This document shows positions 42,836 to 53,480 of a stretch of DNA of 64,000 nt, piece by piece. The notes beneath the pieces were generated by a model. It was not told the DNA's origin, ran no database searches, and saw nothing but the letters and a program-made list of their open reading frames with translations. Both the position numbers and the translations under genes were made by a program. How positions within the stretch are numbered: position 1 is the first letter of the stretch; every line of letters starts with the position of its first letter. Origin of the DNA: Tupaia tana (taxonomy: Eukaryota; Chordata; Mammalia; Scandentia; Tupaiidae); NCBI GenBank assembly GCA_026018925.1, contig JAKSZU010000031.1:9810967-9874966 (forward strand), in the 5' to 3' direction.

Positions 42836-43362
42836 TTTTTTACTTGGCTACAGTCTTCACAGAGAGAGGGAAAGTGAGAAATTGCCCCCTGGGGGGGGGG
42901 GGGGAATGGCCAACCACGGTTCTTTCTTCATGCTCTTCTAGGATTTGGGACACACATGCAAATGCGCCTGGTGTGGTTTTTTTTTTTTTTTTTGGAGAGG
43001 ATTTTGCTGTAGGGCACATGCACTTACCAGAAAGACAGAGACACAGACAGACAGAAAGTGAGAAATCACCCCCCTCAGCGGTTATGGCCATGCCACAATA
43101 CCTTCCCCTCCATTCTCCTCTTGGGATCTTGGGCACAAACGCGCCCGGCCCAAGTTTAAGCCACTGGGTCTGGGATTTGAACCACCCTTGACTACGTGGG
43201 AGTCCAGCAACATAGCCGTTATGCCAACTACTGCCCCCCCCCCCTTTTTTTTTTTGGAGAGGTGCCTGGCGTGTTTTTTAAGCCACGGGGTCTGGGAGTG
43301 GAAATGCGCAGTTGGCCATGTAGGATCCATTGCCGTAAGCTCTAGCCACCAGCGTGCCCTAT
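42836..43362 (-). repeat. tSINE-C interrupted by tSINE-A
   Basis: The outer SINE runs from about 42836 to 42976 and resumes at about 43262 with GTGCCTGGCGTGTTTTTTAA, a near-repeat of GCGCCTGGTGTGGTTTTT (42965) and so the probable target duplication. A G14 run lies at about 42891-42904. Confidence 0.8.
42977..43238 (-). repeat. tSINE-A nested in tSINE-C
   Basis: Antisense GAGAGGATTTTGCTGTAGGG to ATGCCAACTACTG, followed by a C run. A second short T-run plus GGAGAG (43244-43261) is probably the stub of another insertion. Confidence 0.82.
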
Positions 43363-43821
43363 TTTGCCTTTCCGACCGCTACTTTTCAATGCAGGACTTT
43401 GTATCCATAAGGTCCCCTCGGTCTCTGTTCTGGCTGCCTCCCGGAAGGGTTGGTATGTTGTGTTTGCGTGTTTGATCATCTCCAGCTATGGTCTTAATTT
43501 CCCTCGTGGTTCCTCCTTTGCCCTGAAGCATATTAAAGAGTGGGTTGTTTAACTCCCAGGGATTGGTGAACTTGCCAAAGTCTCGTCTGTTGCTGATTTC
43601 TAATGTCATTTCCTTGTTGGTTGGACATCCTTCCGTGATGTCAGTGCTTTCTCCATTGAAGGAGACTAGCTTTATGACCTAAAGGTGGCCCACCCCGGAG
43701 AGTAGAGTGTCTCATGAGCACGTGAGAACATGTGTGCCCTGTTACTGGGTGGCCTGTCTGGATATGTCTGTTGAGTCTAGTTGGTTTATAGTTTTTAAGT
43801 GCTTCAAATGTAGTCTTATAT

Positions 43822-43905
43822 TCCTTTCCTTCCCTTCCCTTCCCTTCTCCTCTTCTCCTCTTCTCTTCTCTTCTCTTCTCTTCTCTTCTTTCCTTCTCTT
43901 TTCTT
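43822..43905. repeat. (CCTTC)n/(TCTTC)n pyrimidine tract
   Basis: About 80 bp of pure C/T on the + strand, merging into the tail of the SINE that follows. Confidence 0.88.
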
Positions 43906-44136
43906 TGCTATTGGGCGCATGTGCTTGCCAGAGAGACAAAGAGACAGAGAGAGAGAAATGATCCCCCAGGGAGGATGCCATGCTGCAATCCCTTCTCCTC
44001 CGTTCTCCTCTCAGGACTTTGGGCATGCACACCTGCATACCCAGCGTGAGTTGTAAGCCACTGGGTCCAGGAATGGGACCGCGGTTGACTATGTGGGAGT
44101 CCACTGACCTAGCCCTTACGCCACCTGCTGTCCTGT
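43906..44136 (-). repeat. tSINE-A/C
   Basis: Antisense TTTGCTATTGGGCGCATGTG to ACGCCACCTGCTGTCC. Inserted in the L1. Confidence 0.82.
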
Positions 44137-44430
44137 CTTTGTATTTATTGATTGATCCTCAACCTAGTTCTAACCTCTAACCTTTATTGAAACCGTGGTA
44201 TTAAAGTCTCAAATAAGCACAGCTGAACCAGCTCTCTGCTCCTTCAATTCCGTCCATTTTTGCTTCACCTATTTAGAGACTCTGTGGTTAGGTTCATCTA
44301 TGTTTAAAAGTGTTGCATCTTCTTGGTGGAATGGCCCGTTGATCATTATAAAACGGTTCTATTAAAATATTTTGTTTCGAGTAAAACCATTTTTCTTGTC
44401 TTAATCTTGTCTGCTGTTGCCATAGCTACT

Positions 44431-44513
44431 CTTGGGTCGTCGAAAAAGTCGGGCGTATTTTTTCTGATCTCCTATGCAAAAAGGTGTAATGGCTTTTCCG
44501 ATCACCCAATGGG
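44431..44513. mobile_element. Mariner-type MITE (family M1) inside L1
   Basis: Ends TTGGGTCGTCGAAAAAGTC and GCTTTTCCGATCACCCAA are inverted repeats matching the 36298 copy. The centre GCAAAAAGGTGTAATGG differs from that copy. The L1 match resumes after it. Confidence 0.75.
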
Positions 44514-44827
44514 CAGCTCTCTGTGGCCTCCTGTTTGCACAGATTATTTTAACCATCCTTTTTCTTTGAGCCCTTTTACACCTTTTGATCTGAAATGTGT
44601 CTCTTACAACCACCATAGAGTTGGAGTGAGTGTGTGTGTGTGTGTGAGTGTGAATCCATCCCGCTAGTCTGTCCCTTTTAATAGTTATGGTAATGATAAG
44701 ATGGGATTTACACGTGGCATTTTGTTCTGTTTCTCTGCCGTCTTCCTTTTTGTTTCTTTATCCCTTCATTATTGGCTTGTTCTACTGTAGGTATTTTGTA
44801 ACGCTTCATCTTAATTCTCTTGTGATT

Positions 44828-45297
44828 TCTTTTTTTTTTTTTTTTTTTTGCCAGAGGGCATGTGCATTTCCCAGAGAGAGACAGAGAGAGAGAGAGAGAG
44901 AGGGAAAGTGAGTAAGCCTCCCCACCCCATGGGGGCTTGGTCTTACCACAATCCCTTCTCCATCATTTCGCCTTCCTTTCAGGATCTGGGGCAACGTGCC
45001 CAGTGTATTTCTTTTTTTTTTTTTTTTTGAGAGGTTTTTCGCTATAGGGCGCTGCGCCCCAGACCCCATAGAGGGGAGAAATCACCCCCCCTGGGATGGT
45101 CACGCCACAATCCCTTTCCTCCATCATTCCGAGCCCAGCGTGAGTTTTAAGCCACCTTTCAGGATCGTGGGAGTCCAGGGCCATACACTGCTGGTTCCCC
45201 CCAGTGTATTTCTCACACTGCTTGGTCTCGAACTCTGACCGTGCAGCTGGCCATGGGGGACCTGGCTGTCTTAGCCACTAGGCCTTGGGCCGGCCCC
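44828..45297 (-). repeat. tSINE-C interrupted by tSINE-A
   Basis: Antisense GCCAGAGGGCATGTGCATTT to the interruption at 45012, resuming with the TSD and running to CCTTGGGCCGGCCCC. Inserted in the L1 fragment. Confidence 0.82.
45013..45199 (-). repeat. tSINE-A, internally rearranged, nested, with clean TSD
   Basis: The TSD CCCAGTGTATTTCT is perfect (44999-45012 and 45200-45213). The body is about 185 bp instead of 260, with blocks missing and a patch CACCTTTCAGGATCGTGGG where box B should be. A similar TTTCAGGATC lies in the host SINE at about 44978. Confidence 0.87.
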
Positions 45298-45479
45298 TTT
45301 TGTCATTTCTTCTGTGTGCGTTTCTGAGTTACCTTCTCAGCGGTTGGCTTTACGGGTTACCAGAAACAACTTACAGCAGTCCAGTTTGCTGTGGTCCCAA
45401 TTTACTTTACATAAAGGTTGATTGAGTATGCCTAATCTTGGATGCTCAGAGTCACAAGTATTTTAGATTTTTTTGTTTT

Positions 45480-45730
45480 TTTTATAGAGAAGTTTTTGCT
45501 ATAGGGCATGTGTGCTAGCTAGAGAAATAGAAAGCGAGAATTCACCCCCCCCCCCCCCCAGGGGGAATGTCCACATTACAATCCTTTCTCCTCCATTATC
45601 ATTTCGGAATCTTGGGCATGCACGCACACGTGCCCAGGCTGAGTTTTAAGCCACTGGGGGTCTGGGACTCGAACCATGGTCAACTACATTGGAGTCCAGT
45701 GACATAACCATTATGCCATTTGGTGGTCCC
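45480..45730 (-). repeat. tSINE-A (older copy)
   Basis: Antisense AAGTTTTTGCTATAGGGCAT, a C14 run at the centre (about 45546-45559), head end CCATTTGGTGGTCCC. Confidence 0.85.
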
Positions 45731-45884
45731 TGGGTTTTGTTTTGTTTTGTTTGTTTGTTTGTTTACGTTTGTGGAATATTTGTATAATAGATATCTTGGG
45801 GGAGGAACCCAAACCTGAAGTTCATCTGCTGCACAGGCACCTTAAATAGGTAGCCTGAAGATTGCTGTATGCAGTGTTTTTGTC

Positions 45885-46127
45885 TTTTTAAGAAAGTTCT
45901 ATTTGCCGGAGGGTGTGTGCCCTCGCTGGAGAGAGATGACGAGTGAGAAAATAACCCTCCCGTGGGGTCTGGTCATGCTACAGTCCTTCTCATCTGTTCC
46001 TCCCTGTCAGGGTCGTGGGCATGTAACATACCCAGCGTGTCTCTCAAGCCACTGTGTCCAGGACTCCAACTACAGCCTCAGCCATCTGGGGTCCAGCTGA
46101 TGGGACCACCAGGCCACGGGCTGGCCC
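45885..46127 (-). repeat. tSINE-C
   Basis: TATTTGCCGGAGGGTGTGTG to head end CCAGGCCACGGGCTGGCCC. Confidence 0.78.
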
Positions 46128-46229
46128 ACTGTGTGGTGTGATTTATATTGCCCTGCTTCTCACCACAACCCATCCCCTGAGGTCACCTGTGGAACTTTCC
46201 GTTACAACTGCTGGTCCAGCACTACTAAT

Positions 46230-46493
46230 TTTTTTTTTTTTTTTTGGAGAGGTTTTGCTATAGGGTGTGTGCGCTCACCAGACAGAGAGAGAGACAGAGA
46301 GACAGAAAGCAAGAAATCACCCCCCCAGGGGGGATAGCCACGCCGCAATCCCTTCTCCTCCATTCTCCTCTCGGGATCTTGGGCACGCATGCACACGCGC
46401 CTGGTGTGAGTTTAAGCCAACAGGTCCGGGACTCGAACTGCGGTCAACTATATGGGAGTCCAGCAACAAAGCCATTATGCTAACTGCTGGTCC
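46230..46493 (-). repeat. tSINE-A
   Basis: Near-full antisense copy, GAGGTTTTGCTATAGGGTGT to CTAACTGCTGGTCC. No clear TSD. Confidence 0.9.
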
Positions 46494-46552
46494 TACCAAA
46501 TGTGTTTTTTAACTGGTGATGGGTTAACGAACCAAAAGAAATCTCATGTATT

Positions 46553-46800
46553 TGGCTGGCTCCATTACTTAGTGGTTAAACAGCCAGATCCCACACGGCT
46601 GACTGTACGGTTCATGTACTGGCCTCGGCAGTTTGCCAGTTCTGTCAGGCATGTGTATATGCATACACAAAACTGCAACAGGATGGAGAAATGGTGAAGA
46701 GGTTGCAATGTGACCATGTCCCATTGGGGGATGCTTTCTCCCTCTCTCTGTCTCTCTCTGGCAAGTGCATGCACCCTCTGGCAAATTAAAAATAAAGAAA
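46553..46800 (+). repeat. tSINE-C
   Basis: GCTGGCTCCATTACTTAGTG head, tail GCACCCTCTGGCAAATTAAA. Old. Confidence 0.75.
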
Positions 46801-46825
46801 GCATGTATAAAAGGTGTTATATTTT

Positions 46826-47089
46826 GGGACCAGCAGTTAGCGTAATGGCTATGTCGCTGGACTCCCACGTAGTAGACCGCAGTTCGCGTCCCGGACCCGG
46901 TGGCTTAAACTCACGCCGGGCGTGTGTGTGCGTGCGTGCCCAAGATCCCGAGAGGAGAATGGAGGAGAAGGGATTGCGGCGTGGCCATCCCCCCTGGGGG
47001 GTGATTTCCTGCTTTCTGTCTCTCTGTCTCTGTCTGTCTGGCGAGCGCACGCGCCCTAAAAGCAAAAACCTCTCCAAAAAAAAAAAAAA
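46826..47089 (+). repeat. tSINE-A, young
   Basis: Near-consensus copy. TSDs AAAAGGTGTTATATTTT / AAAAGGTGTTGTATTTT (46809 and 47090) differ at one base. Confidence 0.94.
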
Positions 47090-47106
47090 AAAAGGTGTTG
47101 TATTTT

Positions 47107-47647
47107 TAAGTGTTTCCAAACCTAGTCGGATTGTATTTTCCAAAACTAAAATAAGGTAAAAATCTTAAAACAATTTTTAGGTTTAACCACACCTTCAAGT
47201 TGCACCTTTGTGTGTGTGTGTGTGTGTGTGTGTGATTGTGTCATTGATCTCTATTCAAATATGGAAAATCCCTTTGACTGAGAAGGGGGAGCTGTATATG
47301 AACTCATAGCATAACTGCAGTTATGCAGTTACAGTCTCAGATAATCTCAACCCGGAGGGAAATCTCTCTGGAGATGCGTGTAGCGGGGCAGTGAGGATCC
47401 CATCTGAGCACCGCTCAGAATGTCTGAACATTCCCTGCCGATCGCAGGCCGTTGGCTCGATCTCCCTCAGGGCAGGGGTTAGTGGCAACAGGTGGCTTTG
47501 TCGAGGGGGCCCTGCATTCAATAAATGGGGCCCACGAGGGCACAGCTCGGTCTGGCTTTTCATACGTTATTTGCCACCTTTGGAAAGGAAATGGGGGCAT
47601 TCTTCTATCAGCATTCTTATATATATATATATACATATATATATATG

Positions 47648-47690
<43 letters not shown>

Positions 47691-47796
47691 CTATATGTGA
47701 AAGGGAGAGTCGATCTCTGTGACAGACAAAAACTAGTTTACAGTTCTCTGTGCATGTGATCTCCTGCTGAAAGCAAGCTTTTTAAGAAGAGGACGA
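47107..47796. other. Unassigned intronic stretch with microsatellites
   Basis: (TG)n at 47211-47233 and (TA)n-(CA)n at 47618-47688. Otherwise nothing supported. Confidence 0.5.
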
Positions 47797-48067
47797 GGGA
47801 CCAGCAGTTAGCATAATGGCTATGTCACTGAACTCCCACGTAGCTGACAGTGGTTCGAGTCCCGGACCCGGTGGCTTAAACTCAACCAGGTGTGTGTGCG
47901 TGCGTGCCCAAGATCCCGAGAGAAGAACGGAGGAGAAGGGACTACGGCGTGGCCATCCCCCCTGGGGGGTGATTTCTCACTTTCTGTCTCTCTGTCTCTC
48001 TCTGTCTTTCTGGCGAGCGCACGTGCCCTAGAGCAAAAACCTCTCCAAAAAAAAAAAAAAAAAAAAC
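47797..48067 (+). repeat. tSINE-A
   Basis: GGGACCAGCAGTTAGCATAA head to GCCCTAGAGCAAAAACCTCT-A20. Fairly young. Confidence 0.91.
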
Positions 48068-48329
48068 CAAAAGAGCACAAGAACCACGTGCTCGGGAATC
48101 CCGCCATCATACCTTGGCACCCCGAGCTGTTTCCACACCCTCGTAGTTATCAGCCTTTTGGGCAAACGCCGGTACACGTACTGTTTGAATCATACTGTGG
48201 GCTGGATTGAAGACACAGCTTCCTTTGTTCAACTCAGGATAAGGATCGTGTAGCTCTTATGAACTCACCAGTGCAGACCAACAGCTCTCTCTTCCCCTCT
48301 CTCTCTCTTCCCCTTCTCTCTCTATTTTG

Positions 48330-48520
48330 GGGTACATTTTTCATTTCTCCTGCGAGAGAGCTCCAAACAAGGTCCTGGTGGAGTGGCCCTGTCCCGGTCT
48401 CATCTGTCCCCAGGTCCTGGGCACACGCATGTCCGGCACACTCAGGGCCGTCCTTGGATGGGAACCAGAACGTGCCCGCGGAGTCGCCCTGGCAACGCCG
48501 TATGTTTCCATGTGGCCTTC
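48330..48520 (-). repeat. Possible tSINE-D (old)
   Basis: GGTCCTGGGCACACGCATGT and GGATGGGAACCAGAACGTGC follow the antisense D order. Weak. Confidence 0.35.
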
Positions 48521-49235
48521 GGGCCCTGGATCCACAGCGCTGGACCCTCCCACCAGCTCCTGTCCTTATGGCAGCAGGAGGGCAGGTGACAAACCCTGGG
48601 CTTGACTCCAGGTGTGTCCCCTGTGCCTGCCGCCCGTCGGCCACCTACCTGTGGGCCTTGTCTGGGGAGCTCCATGCTGTCTGCATGCCCACGCTGTCAT
48701 CCCTGAGAATCCTGGTGTCATGCTCTTAAGCGATCGCGTCCATCCCACCTTGCCGGTAATTAGAGTGCAAACAGGACTGGAAGCTGCTCTTAACCGGGAG
48801 GGTGTGGGTGTGCGGGAAGGCTCCCCGGATCTCCTCAGGGTGGATGGCGCCACGTCCCGGCATGCCTCGGGGAAGACCAGGGCCTGAAAGACAGCTTCCC
48901 TGCTCCCTGGGAGGCTCGGTAGCAGTCCCCTTCCGGGACTCCCGCCCCGCGGTTTCATTTCGGACTGTCGGCCCCCTCGTGTCTATGCGGGCTCTCTGGG
49001 GGCCCTGCAGGACGGGGACACCTTCCCCTCAGCGCCACTCCCATCTCTGCTGGTGTTGGACCACGTGCTCTGCTCAGGACCGCTCCATGCTGTGTCCTTT
49101 GGCAACCCCAGCCAGCCTCCAGGGCTCAAAGCAGGCGGGCACTGATGCACCGCAGTGGGACCTGAGATTTCCACACCTTCTGCTCTGACAAGGCAGCACC
49201 CTTTGGAAGCAGGAAGGCCCCCGGCTCTGCTCCCA
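48521..49235. other. Unassigned GC-rich intronic stretch
   Basis: No exon or repeat supported. Confidence 0.45.
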
Positions 49236-49239
49236 GGTC

Positions 49240-49335
49240 TGAGCTGCGCATGGCCAACCCAGCTTGTTTCTCAAAGCGCCGGGTCTGGGACTGGAACCAT
49301 GCCATCTGACATGTGGGATCTGGCTGCCTCATGAA
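49240..49335 (-). repeat. tSINE-C head fragment
   Basis: CGCCGGGTCTGGGACTGGAA, CATCTGACATGTGGGATCTG. Only the tRNA-like end is left. Confidence 0.6.
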
Positions 49336-49439
49336 AACCTTTCTGTGTCGCGGCATTTTCTTAACCACTGTTTTGGCAAGGATTTTCTTCCCTGACAGAT
49401 ATTTGCTTGCTTCTTTGCTGACTTTTTTCCAACACTTTT

Positions 49440-49704
49440 GTGGTGGTGGTGGTGGTGGTTGTTTCGAGAGAGATTTTTACTCTAGGGCACATGTGCTCCT
49501 TGGAGAGACAGAGAGACAGTGAGAAATCACACCTCAGGGGGGATGGCCACTCCACTGTCCCTTCTCCTCCATTCTCCTCTTGGCATTTTGGGCACGCATG
49601 CACATGTGCCTGGCCTGAGTGTTAAGTCGCCAGGTCCAGGACTTGAACTGTGGTCGGTGATGGGGGAGGCTAGCGACATAACCATTACGCCATCATCTGA
49701 TCCC
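49440..49704 (-). repeat. tSINE-A with (TGG)n at the tail
   Basis: (TGG)n at 49440-49459 in place of the T run, then GATTTTTACTCTAGGGCACA to ACGCCATCATCTGATCCC. Confidence 0.82.
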
Positions 49705-49888
49705 TGGACCTTGCGTTTCTGATGACTGATGTATTTGTTGTGGCCCGGACTGTTTCTGATTTGGTCGTCCCACTTTGCTCAGGGCCTTGGACATCAGAGG
49801 TACCCGGCAAACACTGCTTTCCTTGAAATGATTGTGTCCCAAAAAGTGTTGCTTCTGGAGACCCCAGATGGACAACTGGCTTCTCAAG
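49705..49888. other. Short unassigned gap
   Basis: Nothing seen. Confidence 0.4.
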
Positions 49889-49901
49889 ATGTTCACCTGA
49901 G

Positions 49902-50159
49902 GGGACCAGCAGTTAGCGTAATGGCTATGTTGCTGGACTCCCACGTAGTCGACCGTGGTTCGAGTCCTGGACCCGGTGGCTTAAACTCACCCCGGGCGTG
50001 TGTGCGTACATGCCCAAGATCCTGAGAGGAGAATGGAGGAGAAGGGATTGCGGCGTGGCCATCCCCCCTGGGGGGATGATTTTTCGCTTTCTGTCTCTCT
50101 GTCTCTGTCTGTCTGGTGAGCGCATGCGCCATATAGCAAAAACCCTCAAAAAAAAAAAA
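49902..50159 (+). repeat. tSINE-A, young
   Basis: Near-consensus copy. The 13-bp TSD ATGTTCACCTGAG is perfect (49889-49901 and 50160-50172). Confidence 0.94.
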
Positions 50160-50189
50160 ATGTTCACCTGAGATTTGTTATAGAATTTA

Positions 50190-50385
50190 CTGGGACCAGC
50201 AGGTGGTGTGGCTAAGTCACTGGACACTCCCATATGGCCAACCATGGTTTGAATCCCGGACCTGGTGACTGGTGGCTTGCTTTCTCTCTCTCTGTCTCTC
50301 TCTCCCTCTCTCTCTCTGTGTGTCTCTCCCTGTTCAAATTAAAATAAATCAATGAATAAATAAAATTAAAGAAATAATTCTTTTA
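50190..50385 (+). repeat. tSINE-B
   Basis: GGGACCAGCAGGTGGTGTGG head, CTGTTCAAATTAAAATAAAT tail. Confidence 0.85.
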
Positions 50386-50600
50386 AAGCAAAGTTTATTT
50401 ACTTATCTCTTTGGAGAGAGAGAAAGAGAGAGACACCAGGCATCCCAACAGGGTCTTCACGTGGCAGCCCACCCGGTCTCAGCTAGCTTGGATCCTGTGC
50501 ATGCACGTGGGTCTTGGCGTGCACAGAGGGGCCTTGGGGTGCTAGTCCGGGACCTCGCCCATGTGGGTCCAGTTGCACGATGGCCAGGCCGGTGCCCCTG
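50386..50600 (-). repeat. tSINE-D (old)
   Basis: A/T tail, GGAGAGAGAGAAAGAGAGAG, CCTGTGCATGCACGTGGGTC. Diverged. Confidence 0.45.
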
Positions 50601-51400
50601 CCTGGCCCGAGAGCGTGTGTCTCTGACTGTAATGTGTGTGACCAGCCACGGTTTCTACCAGCCCACATCACAGGCACTCATGTCGCACTCTGCGTGCACA
50701 GAGAGGTCTCCAGAGGCCAGCCCAGGACATGACCTGTGTCGGTCCAGTGGCTCCGAGGTTGTGCACCATGACCGTCATCCCTGTCACATGTTTTATTGTC
50801 GCCACCCGGGATGTTTACAACCTAGAAATACTTGTCCTAGAAGGACCTTCGTGCTCAGTCGTTGGAAACCTGGATTGAATTTCAGTTTCGAGGCCTAGTC
50901 AATGTTAGGCCGATTTTGATTTGCGCTTCGGTCAGTGGTCATTTCTTCCCATACACAAGCATACAGGAGAGTCCAGACACCCCACAGCAGAGCAGAAAAG
51001 CAGCTGTGCCTTTGCAATCCTTAGCATTAAGCTAAAGAAGCAAACCGTCCAGTGACATGTTCCGCAGGGCGAGTTCGTCTTTGGTCACGATTTATAGACG
51101 GCCGTTTACCCCCAGAGGGTGGTTTCCATCGAGACTGGAGCACGTACCCGACAGGAACATGGTTTTGTTTGTGGGTTTAGATGGCGCTGTGTTTTCGACG
51201 CGTGTCGGTGACCCTGGGCTCCTGTGACGTGTTTACACCTGCCTCTGTTCCCACCCAGCCTCCCTGTTCTGGGGTGTGTCTTTTTTGACCACACTTGGGG
51301 CAGGGACCTCCTGGCAAATCCAGGAATAAGAGGATATGTCACATGCAAAGTAGGTCCAGTTCAGACCTGGAGGATGCAGCAAAGGATACAGTTCACGTGG
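50601..51400. other. Unassigned stretch left of the minisatellite
   Basis: No exon or repeat supported. A CACGTGGGTGTGACA motif at 51394 foreshadows the first unit. Confidence 0.45.
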
Positions 51401-53480
51401 GTGTGACAGCTCTCTGGACAGGTCAGGAGTCCCGGCTGCAGTTCTGTCTTGGTGCCAGGTGTGGAGGTAGCTGCCCACGTGGTGTGACAGCTCTCTGGAC
51501 AGGTCAGGAGTCCCGGCTGCAGTTCTGTCCTGGTGCCAGGTGTGGAGGTAGCTGCCCACGTGGTGTGACAGCTCTCTGGACAGGTCAGGAGTCCCGGCTG
51601 CAGTTCTGTCCTGGTGCCAGGTGTGGAGGTAGCTGCCCACGTGGTGTGACAGCTCTCTGGACAGGTCAGGAGTCCCGGCTGCAGTTCTGTCCTGGTGCCA
51701 GGTGTGGAGGTAGCTGCCCACGTGGTGTGACAGCTCTCTGGATAGCTCAGGAGTCCCGGCTGCCGTTCTGTCCTGGTGCCAGGTGTGGAGGTAGCTGCCC
51801 ACATGGTGTGACAGCTCTCTGGATAGCTCAGGAGTCCCGGCTGCCGTTCTGTCCTGGTGCCAGGTGTGGAGGTAGCTGCCCACGTGGTGTGACAGCTCTC
51901 TGGACAGCTCAGGAGTCCCGGCTGCAGTTCTGTCCTGGTGCCAGGTGTGGAGGTAGCTGCCCATGTGGTGTGACAGCTCTCTGGACAGCTCAGGGAGTCC
52001 CGGCTGCAGTTCTGTCCTGGTGCCAGGTGTGGAGGTAGCTGCCCACGTGGTGTGACAGCTCTCTGGACAGCTCAGGAGTCCCGGCTGCGGTTCTGTCCTG
52101 GTGCCAGGTGTGGAGGTAGCTGCCCATGTGGTGTGACAGCTCTCTGGACAGCTCAGGAGTCCCGGCTGCAGTTCTGTCCTGGTGCCAGGTGTGGAGGTAG
52201 CTGCCCACGTGGTGTGACAGCTCTCTGGACAGGTCAGGAGTCCCCGGCTGCGGTTCTGTCCTGGTGCCAGGTGTGGAGGTAGCTGCCCACGTGGTGTGAC
52301 AGCTCTCTGGACAGCTCAGGAGTCCCGGCTGCAGTTCTGTCCTGGTGCCAGGTGTGCAGGTAGCTGCCCACATGGTGTGACAGCTCTCTGGACAGCTCAG
52401 GAGTCCCGGCTGCAGTTCTGTCCTGGTGCCAGGTGTGGAGGTAGCTGCCCACGTGGTGTGACAGCTCTCTGGACAGCTCAGGAGTCCCGGCTGCAGTTCT
52501 GTCCTGGTGCCAGGTGTGCAGGTAACTGCCCACATGGTGTGACAGCTCTCTGGACAGCTCAGGAGTCCCGGCTGCAGTTCTGTCCTGGTGCCAGGTGTGG
52601 AGGTAGCTGCCCACGTGGTGTGACAGCTCTCTGGACAGCTCAGGAGTCCCGGCTGCAGTTCTGTCCTGGTGCCAGGTGTGGAGGTAGCTGCCCACGTGGT
52701 GTGACAGCTCTCTGGACAGGTCAGAGGTCCCGGCTGCCGTTCTGTCCTGGTGCCAGGTGTGGAGGTAGCTGCCCACGTGGTGTGACAGCTCTCTGGACAG
52801 CTCAGGAGTCCCGGCTGCAGTTCTGTCCTGGTGCCAGGTGTGGAGGTAGCTGCCCACGTGGTGTGACAGCTCTCTGGACAGCTCAGGAGTCCTGGCTGCA
52901 GTTCTGTCCTGGTGCCAGGTGTGGAGGTAGCTGCCCACGTGGTGTGACAGCTCTCTGGACAGGTCAGGAGTCCCGGCTGCAGTTCTGTCCTGGTGCCAGG
53001 TGTGGAGGTAGCTGCCCACGTGGTGTGACAGCTCTCTGGACAGGTCAGAGGTCCTGGCTGCAGTTCTGTCCTGGTGCCAGGTGTGGAGGTAGCTGCCCAC
53101 GTGGTGTGACAACTCTCTGGACAGGTCAGGAGTCCCGGCTGCAGTTCTGTCCTGGTGCCAGGTGTGGAGGTAGCTGCCCACGTGGTGTGACAGCTCTCTG
53201 GACAGGTCAGAGGTCCCGGCTGCAGTTCTGTCCTGGTGCCAGGTGTGGAGGTAGCTGCCCACGTGGTGTGACAGCTCTCTGGACAGGTCAGAGGTCCCGG
53301 CTGCCGTTCTGTCCTGGTGCCAGGTGTGCAGGTAGCTGCCCACATGGTGTGACAGCTCTCTGGACAGCTCAGGAGTCCCGGCTGCAGTTCTGTCCTGGTG
53401 CCAGGTGTGGAGGTAGCTGCCCACGTGGTGTGACAGCTCTCTGGACAGGTCAGGAGTCCCGACTGCCATTCTGCCCTGTG
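51401..53480. repeat. 81-bp minisatellite, 25 full units plus a partial
   Basis: Units start at 51401, 51482, 51563, 51644 and so on with an 81-bp period. Units 8 and 11 are 82 bp through one added base each. Unit start GTGTGACAGCTCTCTGGACA; unit end GTAGCTGCCCACGTG. Units differ at a few fixed sites: AGGTCAGGAG, AGCTCAGGAG or AGGTCAGAGG; CTGCAG, CTGCCG or CTGCGG; GTGGAGG or GTGCAGG; and the final CACGTG, CACATG or CATGTG. The last unit (53428) is the most diverged, as is usual at an array edge. As 81 is a multiple of three and several frames lack stops, it yields false open frames of up to about 500 codons on both strands. Confidence 0.98.

Larger units (their letters stand above)
43363..45415 (-). 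repeat. L1 fragment, antisense (ORF2 part), split by insertions
   Basis: The + strand matches the complement of mammalian L1 ORF2 in order: TGGTATGTTGTGTTTGCGTG, GGATATGTCTGTTGAGTC, TTGCATCTTCTTGGTGGAAT, ATCCTTTTTCTTTGAGCC, GTCTCTTACAACC, then TTTCTGAGTTACCTTCTCAG and AGCAGTCCAGTTTG. It is diverged (old), truncated at both ends and not coding. Two SINE blocks, a CT tract and an M1 MITE have landed in it. Confidence 0.82.

Noticed and set aside
43363-45415. Active L1
   Set aside because: Truncated at both ends, strongly diverged and broken up by SINEs and a MITE.
46201-46222. AACTGCTGGTCC before the SINE at 46230 as part of another SINE
   Set aside because: Only 12 bp match the SINE head end and no body precedes it; chance or a short target similarity.
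51401-53480. CRISPR-like repeat array
   Set aside because: Units are contiguous with no unique spacers, in a mammalian intron.
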